Assembly: GCF_001663775.1 (NCBI RefSeq)
Contig: NZ_KV467168.1
Span: forward strand, 2,966,780-3,030,779
DNA: 64,000 nucleotides
Source: Arthrobacter sp. B6
GTDB taxonomy: Bacteria > Actinomycetota > Actinomycetes > Actinomycetales > Micrococcaceae
Direction of reading: 5' to 3'
A model generated the notes under the pieces. The model was not told the DNA's origin, did no database searches, and saw only the letters and a program-made list of their open reading frames with translations. Each line of letters opens with the position of its first letter. Positions within the stretch are counted from its first letter, which is position 1. Made by a program: the position numbers and the translations under genes. This document shows, one piece after another, positions 55,441 through 62,215 of this stretch.

Positions 55441-57486
55441 ATGTCAGTAGTAAATCCGTTCCGATTGCGTTTCACTGAACAGCAGCGGGATCACATGGGT
55501 TTCCTGAGGACATTCGGGACCGAGATGTTAGAAGTACTTCCTCCTGCGGAAAGTGCTTGGAATCGGTTGGTGGTTCTGCGTAGCGCTCCAGGCGCAGGCA
55601 AGACATCGATTCTCCGTCTTCTCACACCTCAATCCCTTATTGCCATTGTCAGAATGGAGAACCCTGACGATTCTATTAGAGGTCTGAGAACTGTCCTCGA
55701 GAGAATGGAAGTCATTGGAAACGGGCAAGTACAAGTATTGGGGATGCTTGTCAGTGTAGGCAAGGATTACAGATCGCTGATTGACCTTGGTCCCAAAGGT
55801 GCAGGAAATCAAAAGGTATTCTTTAAGCTCTTAGATGCACGGATAATTGCTCGAGCGATAGAAGCGATTGCCTCAGCTGGTGGTCTTCGGTTTCCGCATG
55901 ATGCGTCGCGCATTCGACTACGGCCTCGTGATGGTTCAGGTGGAGAAGCGGCTCGAGAGGCGATGGCACAAATTGGTTCGTCATTAGGCGACGAGACTTC
56001 TTCTTCGTCTGATAATGACCAAATCGACGGGGATGTGCTTCTTCGGGTCGCGCGCGCGAAAGAGGGAAGTGTCCTGACCCTCTTGGACTCACTTCTGCCG
56101 GTTGACTGGGCTTCGGAGGGAGGGCACTCGAAACTGTACTCCCTTGCGCTGTTGGGAAATGTTGATATTGAAGTAGATGGAAACGTCGTGGACTACAGAC
56201 CGGTAGTGCTGTTCGATGACGTTCATGAACTCGAAGGTGGGCAGCGCGAGGCGCTTTACGGGCAGCTCTTGGACAGGAGCAACAGGCTGGGGCGTTGGAT
56301 CGCCGAAAGAAAAGAAGCGGTACCCGACGATGAGCTGCTTGCCGGCACGACTGACGGTCGAGATTACCAGTTGGTTGCTCTCGAAGACGAACTCAGCGCT
56401 GGCTCGAAGGGAGGTCACTCCCCACGTTTGGAACGAATACTGGGCGGAATTGCTGACAGCCGCGCTCAGGTACCTTTGGCGTCCCTCGGAGTCCATGAAG
56501 CCTTTACGTCACTATTGAGATCCGTGGATCCTATAGATTCCAGTCGCAAATCAGAAATCCTGAATACGGTGTTTAGCAATCTGCGCGACCTGGTCGAGAA
56601 GAACCCCCAATACCGCAGCTGGATACCTGCGGCCGAAGCTGAATTTTCCAGCCCCGACCGAATGGAGATCGCTTGCCAATGGCGTGAACTTGAGATCATC
56701 ATCGAGCGGGATGTGAGACGGTCGCCCCCAGCCTTGTTTGACCTTGATGTTGGGTTCGAACATGCGACCCGTTTGGCCTCATCGAGTACAAGAGCCGCTG
56801 CCCGGCTCTTTCTTGCCAAGGAGTTTGGCTTGCCCTACTACGCGGGCTCGGATGCACTCGCAGATTTGTCGAGCCGCAATGTGGAACAGTATCTGGGTCT
56901 CGGCGGTGACTTGTTCGAGATGATGACATCAGCAGTTACCCAGCGGAAGCGTACCGGTGCGCACTTGAGCGCAGCCGAACAGGACCAACGCCTACGAAGG
57001 TCCAGCAAACAGCTGTGGGAGGCAGTCGTCCGTCGTGTCGCGCACGGTCCTGATGTGCTGGCGCTGCTCCATATCATTGCCGACCATAGTCGAGCTGAAA
57101 CGTTCCGGCCGACGGCCCCCTATGCCCCTGGCGTCACAGGCACAGCTATTGAGTTCTATGATCGTGAATTGCTATTCGCTCGAACAGAGCACGGGGCTCT
57201 TGGGCGATATGAGCGACTTTCGAGGGCCTTGTCATCGGCAGTGGCGAACAATCTGCTGGAAATGTCGGCGGAGCCAACCAGTACGAAAGGTCGGAAGTGG
57301 TCCGTCATCTATCTCAACCGCCTTCTATGCCCCCACTTCGACCTTCCGTTGCAGCGAGGCGGCTTTCGCGAGCAACCAATCGCGAAGCTGTCGCGGAGAC
57401 TCGAACTGGCTGTCCAGGCCAAGGGCGATCGTCCCGTCCCTGATCCAAAGGAATCGCTGAGCTTGATCGAAGGATGGCCGAAATGA
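55441..57486 (+). CDS. ORC/CDC6-like AAA+ ATPase
   Basis: A 681-aa ATPase. Walker A is RSAPGAGKTS (47-56) and Walker B VVLFDDVHEL (255-264), with about 200 residues between them, a long insertion for AAA+ proteins that includes a low-complexity DETSSSSDND stretch. The C-terminal 300 residues are helical and may hold a winged helix. No known nuclease or effector domain is seen. From memory it fits the ORC-CDC6-like family found beside the PRTase-CE family, so it is a likely sensor or switch that binds DNA or protein. It starts immediately after the PRTase stop and overlaps the next gene. Confidence 0.72.
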   Translation: MSVVNPFRLRFTEQQRDHMGFLRTFGTEMLEVLPPAESAWNRLVVLRSAPGAGKTSILRLLTPQSLIAIVRMENPDDSIRGLRTVLERMEVIGNGQVQVLGMLVSVGKDYRSLIDLGPKGAGNQKVFFKLLDARIIARAIEAIASAGGLRFPHDASRIRLRPRDGSGGEAAREAMAQIGSSLGDETSSSSDNDQIDGDVLLRVARAKEGSVLTLLDSLLPVDWASEGGHSKLYSLALLGNVDIEVDGNVVDYRPVVLFDDVHELEGGQREALYGQLLDRSNRLGRWIAERKEAVPDDELLAGTTDGRDYQLVALEDELSAGSKGGHSPRLERILGGIADSRAQVPLASLGVHEAFTSLLRSVDPIDSSRKSEILNTVFSNLRDLVEKNPQYRSWIPAAEAEFSSPDRMEIACQWRELEIIIERDVRRSPPALFDLDVGFEHATRLASSSTRAAARLFLAKEFGLPYYAGSDALADLSSRNVEQYLGLGGDLFEMMTSAVTQRKRTGAHLSAAEQDQRLRRSSKQLWEAVVRRVAHGPDVLALLHIIADHSRAETFRPTAPYAPGVTGTAIEFYDRELLFARTEHGALGRYERLSRALSSAVANNLLEMSAEPTSTKGRKWSVIYLNRLLCPHFDLPLQRGGFREQPIAKLSRRLELAVQAKGDRPVPDPKESLSLIEGWPK

Positions 57487-58571
57487 GTGTTGCTGACTCG
57501 GCCCAATTGCGCTGGTACGACTATGTCCTCGCAGAAGGAACGGAGCAAAGCGAACTGCTGTGGACTGGCGCGTGCCGTGAAGGGCAGAGAGTTCTTCTAA
57601 TATGTGGCTCTGGATTCGACCCGCGAACATTGGACACGCCAAGAAGAATTTCAGCGCAGGACTGGAAAGACCTCTCGGTTCTTGCGTTGAGACCCGGAGC
57701 TAGTGGTGAGCACGAAGACGCGGAAGAGGCATCGCGAAATAACGCAGCTGAATTACGCCTACTCTTTGGGGAGAGACTCAATATCGTGAGTTCTCCCACG
57801 GTCCAAGACCCTAACACGGTTGGGACGGTCCTGAGCAGGCAACTTCAATCCGAATATCATGTTCTGGATTTCGATACTGTAATTGTGGACATGAGTGGCT
57901 TGCCATCTTCGATATCCTTCACAGTCCTGCAGCTGCTGCTACAGCAATCACTCCCCGGGGTTCCGTCAGACAAACGATTTGACGGGAATCTCCTAGTTAC
58001 AGTGTCCGAAGACGTGTCAACGGATGAGCGAATCATTGCGAGCGGACTCGGCTCTGCGGGTATTCTCGCGGGTTTCGCCAGGCTTCCTGATCAATCAAGA
58101 ACCTGTATCTGGGTTCCAGTGCTGGGTTCGGGAGCCAGCGAGGAGCTTCGGGCTCTGGCTACTCTCCTGGAGCCAGACGAGGTTTGTCCCGTAATTCCCT
58201 TCCCATCAAGGGATCCGCGAAGAGGCGACGATCTTGTGCTCGAACATCGAGTTTTGCTGATCGATGAATTGCAGTTCGAGCCGCGGAATGTTCTTTATGC
58301 TTCAGAAACCAATCCATTTGATCTTTACCGCCAATTGGTATGGCTTGCTCAGAGATACCGGACGGCGCTTGAACCCCTGGGCGGTGCAACCGTCGTGGTA
58401 AGTGAGCACACAAGCAAAATTCTCAGCCTCGGTGTACTTCTAGCGGCCCATGAGGCGAAGATCGTTATCGGATATGTACGACCAATGGCCTATCAATTGG
58501 TGGATCCAGTTTCCAACGACCGCAGACCTTCTATCTACACGGCATGGCTCACGGGCGAACCTTATGCATGA
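57483..58571 (+). CDS. Unrecognised 362-aa protein of the PRTase-AAA system
   Basis: I do not recognise this family. VLLICGSGFDPRT (37-49) looks like a Rossmann-type strand-loop with a glycine turn. Further conserved-looking patches are TVIVDMSGLP (132-141), FPSRDPRRGDD (240-250), NPFDLYRQ (277-284) and GGATVVVSEHTSKILSLGVL (300-319). The charged RDPRRGDD patch could bind phosphate or nucleic acid; this is speculation. No signal peptide or membrane helix. ATG 57483 overlaps the ATPase stop as ATGA and has AAGGA eight nt upstream, so it is translationally coupled. Confidence 0.7.
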   Translation: MSVADSAQLRWYDYVLAEGTEQSELLWTGACREGQRVLLICGSGFDPRTLDTPRRISAQDWKDLSVLALRPGASGEHEDAEEASRNNAAELRLLFGERLNIVSSPTVQDPNTVGTVLSRQLQSEYHVLDFDTVIVDMSGLPSSISFTVLQLLLQQSLPGVPSDKRFDGNLLVTVSEDVSTDERIIASGLGSAGILAGFARLPDQSRTCIWVPVLGSGASEELRALATLLEPDEVCPVIPFPSRDPRRGDDLVLEHRVLLIDELQFEPRNVLYASETNPFDLYRQLVWLAQRYRTALEPLGGATVVVSEHTSKILSLGVLLAAHEAKIVIGYVRPMAYQLVDPVSNDRRPSIYTAWLTGEPYA

Positions 58572-58600
58572 GCGTCAGGGGTATGAGGGAGGATGCCGTC

Positions 58601-60451
58601 ATGGCACACTATACCGATGAGCTAGCTGGCCTCCAGGCTGCATACGCAGAAGCTCTGGAACAGCCCGGGGACGATTTACTCAAGGCCGCCTTTGGTGACC
58701 TGCGCGGCCGGTCTCTCTATGCAGTGGGAAGTGGCGGAACGTTGCCGGTGGCAGAGTTTGCTGCTGATCTTCATCACAGCAAGACCGGTCAGTTTGCCCT
58801 TGCGATTACGCCTCTGCGTTTTCTGGAGGTGTCCGCTCGAACGTCGCACGCTGCGGTTATCGTCTTCTCTGCGCGTGCCAAACACCCTGATACTGGACTT
58901 GTGGTCGAGCACGCAATAGCGCGGGGCATACCCATCGTGCTCGTCACGCAACGTGAGGTTTCTGAACTGGAGGGACCGCTTGCCAGTCCCTCAGTGACCG
59001 TTTTAACTGTTCCTTCTGCACAAGCCGACGGGTTCCTGGCTACTCGTAGTGTTTTGATGATGGCCACAGTGGTCGCAAGGTTCTACGGCAAATTAGATCT
59101 GCCAGCCGAACTCCCCGGACTTACTATTCAGCGCCCAGAGAATCTCAATAGTCGGGTGCTCGTACTTCATGCACAAGACGGGAGAGCGGCTGCCGTCGAC
59201 GTGGAGACCCGAATGCATGAGTTAGGACTCGTCACCGTTCAGGTGGCGGACTACAGAAATCTCGCCCACGGGCGACATGTCGGCCTGGAGCGTAACTGGG
59301 ACGAGTCGACAATTATTGCTCTGGTCGGCCCGGCGTCAGACAGGCTCGCGACGAAAACCCTCGGCCTGCTCCCGGAAAGACTCGACGTGCACCGTATCGA
59401 GACTTCCCTGGAAGGAGCAGCTGGCTCACTCGATCTACTTGCATCTGTTATGTCACTGCCCCGGGCCGTGGCCGCAGGCCAATCTGTGGAACCCAGCAAG
59501 CCAACCGTCCCTGTGTACGGTCGTGGGCTTTATCATCTGCCTTACAAGCGTCTTTACGTGGCAAGAAAGGTTGGTCCGATTGGGCGAAAGATCCAAGCGG
59601 CGGGTTTTGACCTAGCGAATGACGAAGTATGGACCCTATACATGTCGGCATACGCAGACTGGATCGCGGAAATGCGAAGAAGGCCGATCGGTGCCCTGGT
59701 GCTTGATTACGACGGTACTTGTGTGACTACGACAGGTAGATATGAGGTACCCAACCGAGACGTTCAACAGGCGTTGATCGGTCTGCTATCCGTTGGCACT
59801 CCGGTGACGTTTGCGTCAGGGAGAGGGGGCAGCCTTTACGAAGACTTACGCAAATGGGTCCCCGAGAAGTACTGGCACATGATTTCACTGGGACTTCACA
59901 ATGGGGCCTGGCGAGTGGAGCTAGCGGAGGACTTGATGGAGGCGCGGATCCCAGTGCCTTTGTGGTCAGAGCAACTGCAGATGCGACTTCGGCCCTTCGA
60001 AGAGCGAGGACTAATCAAACTCCGGACTGGGCCGTCTCAAATCACGGTGACGAGCGATGCGGCTGAGATGACTTCAGCCGGGCTTCGTCAACTTGTAACC
60101 TCTGTCGTCGATAACAGCGGGGCCAAATTAGTTCGGATTGCCGCGAGTGGGCACAGCGTGGATGTCATTGATGTCGATTTTGGCAAGGAAAGGATTTTTG
60201 CTAGCACTGTGTCTCGCTACGGGTCTGCCTTGGCTATCGGAGATCAAGGTCAACCGGGAGGCAACGATTTTGCTCTCCTTGCCTCGACTCTGACAACCGT
60301 CTCAGTGGACTGCTGTTCTGCGGATCCAACAAGGTGCTGGAACATCGCTGGTTCGGGTTCTAGGGGTCCGCAGGCGCTCGTGGAAACTCTGTCGAAGTTG
60401 AAAGATCGAAGGGGCCAGCTGTATCTATCGGTCAAAAGCAGCGATCATTGA
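58601..60451 (+). CDS. SIS-domain/HAD-phosphatase fusion protein
   Basis: About 616 aa. Residues 38-165 form a SIS sugar-phosphate-binding fold (SLYAVGSGGTLPVAEFAADL), and a second half runs to about 295. From about 363 a HAD phosphatase follows: motif I LVLDYDGT (nucleophile D369, acid D371), motif II TFASGRG, and motif IV IGDQGQPGGND (546-556), as in Cof/sucrose-phosphatase-type enzymes. Joining a sugar-phosphate isomerase-like domain to a phosphatase in one chain is unusual. The ATG at 58601 has GAGGGAGG eight nt upstream; ATG 58568, which would overlap the previous stop as ATGA, is an alternative. Predicted to act on a phosphosugar. Confidence 0.78.
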   Translation: MAHYTDELAGLQAAYAEALEQPGDDLLKAAFGDLRGRSLYAVGSGGTLPVAEFAADLHHSKTGQFALAITPLRFLEVSARTSHAAVIVFSARAKHPDTGLVVEHAIARGIPIVLVTQREVSELEGPLASPSVTVLTVPSAQADGFLATRSVLMMATVVARFYGKLDLPAELPGLTIQRPENLNSRVLVLHAQDGRAAAVDVETRMHELGLVTVQVADYRNLAHGRHVGLERNWDESTIIALVGPASDRLATKTLGLLPERLDVHRIETSLEGAAGSLDLLASVMSLPRAVAAGQSVEPSKPTVPVYGRGLYHLPYKRLYVARKVGPIGRKIQAAGFDLANDEVWTLYMSAYADWIAEMRRRPIGALVLDYDGTCVTTTGRYEVPNRDVQQALIGLLSVGTPVTFASGRGGSLYEDLRKWVPEKYWHMISLGLHNGAWRVELAEDLMEARIPVPLWSEQLQMRLRPFEERGLIKLRTGPSQITVTSDAAEMTSAGLRQLVTSVVDNSGAKLVRIAASGHSVDVIDVDFGKERIFASTVSRYGSALAIGDQGQPGGNDFALLASTLTTVSVDCCSADPTRCWNIAGSGSRGPQALVETLSKLKDRRGQLYLSVKSSDH

Positions 60452-60455
60452 AGTG

Positions 60456-61454
60456 ATGACAAACGAACCCATTAGTACTTCCCTCCACGACAGGTTCGCC
60501 GCTCGAGGTGTAGCTGGACGTCCTCCCAGATTCGTTAGCAGCGGCTTTACTGCTGTCGACGTCATTCTCGATGGTGCTGTGAAAGCATCACCGGGGGGCA
60601 CTGCCACAAACGTGGCACGAGCGCTGCAAACAATGGGCTGGGCAACGGAAGTTATCGGAACCATCGGAGACGATCCCGCGGGTAGGTTTCTTAGGTCTGA
60701 GCTTTGCGCAGACGGGATCGGAGTTGACAACCTTCGACTCGATCCGAAATGGACAACACCGATCGTTCTTCAGGAGGAAAGGCGGGGCGACCACGTATGG
60801 CGGTTTCAATGCCCGTTGTGCCGAACCTCCTTCGCGAAGCACAGACCCACCCCTAGCGGATTGGCGCTTTCCCTAGTTGGCACGCTCCCGGCACCCGATG
60901 TGTTCTTTTTCGACCGTCTGAGCCTCTTCGCGTTGTCGATCGCAGATACTTGGGCGCAGCAAGGGACTTTTGTTGTCTTTGAGCCCGCCGGGCTTGGGAG
61001 GCCGCATCTATTCGAGAGAGCGGTCCGTGTTGCGAATTTGATCAAGTTCAGTTCGGAACGAGCTCCTGCCTTCCGCGAGCACCTGCGTGCAAGTCCGTCC
61101 ACTCTCGTCGAGACTCTCGGCGCAGATGGGGCGAGGTTGCTTGTTGCGGGTTCCCATGATTGGCGCCATGTCGCGGCCAACCCGGTTGAAAATGTCGTCG
61201 ATTCGGCCGGCGCTGGAGATTGGACAACCGCGGGTCTTATAGATGAACTTTTTGCGAACGTGGTGACCGCAAAAACCCAAGACCTGGCAAAGGCTCTCGC
61301 TCATGGACAGATACTCGGTGCCGAGGCATGTGCCTGGAAGGGTGTTTATCCAAAGGAATCTGCCGAATTTGATCGTGAGGATTTCGAAAGTTTCGCCTGC
61401 CCTCGCGTCATACATGAAAACCATGGTTCAAGGCGGGAATTGAGCCTCGCCTAA
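60456..61454 (+). CDS. PfkB-family carbohydrate/nucleoside kinase with a CPxC motif
   Basis: A 332-aa ribokinase-fold protein. The first PfkB signature is at PGGTATNVARALQTMG (46-61) and the second, with the catalytic base, at DSAGAGDWTTAGL (249-261; D255). The family phosphorylates sugars or nucleosides. Unusual is FQCPLCRTSF (117-126), a CPxC knuckle in the lid region, which may bind metal or only resemble a zinc site. It starts 4 nt after the SIS-HAD stop (GTG 60453 or ATG 60456), so it closes the five-gene unit. Confidence 0.8.
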   Translation: MTNEPISTSLHDRFAARGVAGRPPRFVSSGFTAVDVILDGAVKASPGGTATNVARALQTMGWATEVIGTIGDDPAGRFLRSELCADGIGVDNLRLDPKWTTPIVLQEERRGDHVWRFQCPLCRTSFAKHRPTPSGLALSLVGTLPAPDVFFFDRLSLFALSIADTWAQQGTFVVFEPAGLGRPHLFERAVRVANLIKFSSERAPAFREHLRASPSTLVETLGADGARLLVAGSHDWRHVAANPVENVVDSAGAGDWTTAGLIDELFANVVTAKTQDLAKALAHGQILGAEACAWKGVYPKESAEFDREDFESFACPRVIHENHGSRRELSLA

Positions 61455-61719
61455 AGGAAATTCATCCCCTGCAGTGTGGCCTGAATTCGAGTGCTTTTGG
61501 CGACTTTTTGGTGAAATCGTATCCCAGGGCGAGTTGCAGGCGGAGGGGACAGCGTGAGAGTCCAATAGGGGCCATTCGCAGATGAGCATGGTTGGGGTGG
61601 GCTGAGGCTGTCGCTGGAGTGGTGGCCGTTTGTTGTTCGGCGTGGTGCGGCTGGAAAGAGGCCAGGGCCTCTTTGAATTGGTAGCGACCAAGTAAACGCA
61701 TGACCAAAGAGACCCCGAC
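61455..61719. other. Non-coding stretch, probably the left end of an IS fragment
   Basis: No gene is supported. The sequence leads directly into a transposase remnant and is probably the untranslated left end of the same element. I could not identify its terminal inverted repeat. Confidence 0.3.
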
Positions 61720-61980
61720 ATGAATAACTCTATGTCTTGTTCCGATGCCCGGTGGTGCACACGCGCGGACGCGCTGCTCGGGGTCGAGGGCATCCACGTC
61801 AGTTCCGTCATTGCGACCGGAAGGGCCTGGTTCTGGGCGTCGAGACCGGCGAGGACGTGACCGGTTGTCCGGACTGCGGCGCCGTTACCGTGGGCCAGGG
61901 CCCCGGCGGGTTCGGCTTCATGACGTACCGTGTTTCGGCAGGCCGGTAAATGCCGCCCGATTAGCCAGAGAATCCCCTTC
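61720..61980 (+). mobile_element. Frameshifted 5' fragment of an ISL3-family transposase
   Basis: Starting at ATG 61720, the reading MNNSMSCSDARWC, then RADALLGVEGIHVSSV, is the beginning of an ISL3-type transposase. The next block, GVETGEDVTGCPDCGAVTVG, with the CPxC zinc motif, is one frame over, and RLHDVPCFGRPV is in the third frame. Homology stops near 61980, so about four fifths of the gene is missing. The relic splits the five-gene system from the Rad50-like gene. Confidence 0.7.
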
Positions 61981-62135
61981 GAGGCGAATCGATTTCTTGA
62001 ACTTCGTAGCGAGGTCTGTCACCCCAATTGGGAGCGTCGGGTGGTCCTTGTGTCAGATATGGCATTCCTTCGACGGCTAAGAAGATGAGAAATTTGACTG
62101 CTGACATCACGTACGAGCCCAGTCCACGCCTCTGA

Positions 62136-62148
62136 ATACGAAGCGTAT
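62136..62148. promoter_or_regulatory. Palindrome in the promoter region of the Rad50-like gene
   Basis: ATACG-AAG-CGTAT is a perfect 5-3-5 inverted repeat followed by TATATTTT in a very AT-rich stretch, 68 nt before the GTG start. It may be a regulator site at a promoter. The rest of the gap from 61981 shows nothing else. Confidence 0.3.
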
Positions 62149-62215
62149 ATTTTCGCCAATGTATGCAAAGATAAACTCGAAATATGATTGAGCTTGCCTA
62201 AAACTGGGGAAATGC

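Noticed and set aside
57474..57482. Earlier ATG at 57474 for the unknown 362-aa protein
   Set aside because: The ATG at 57483 overlaps the ATPase stop as ATGA and has AAGGA at a better distance.
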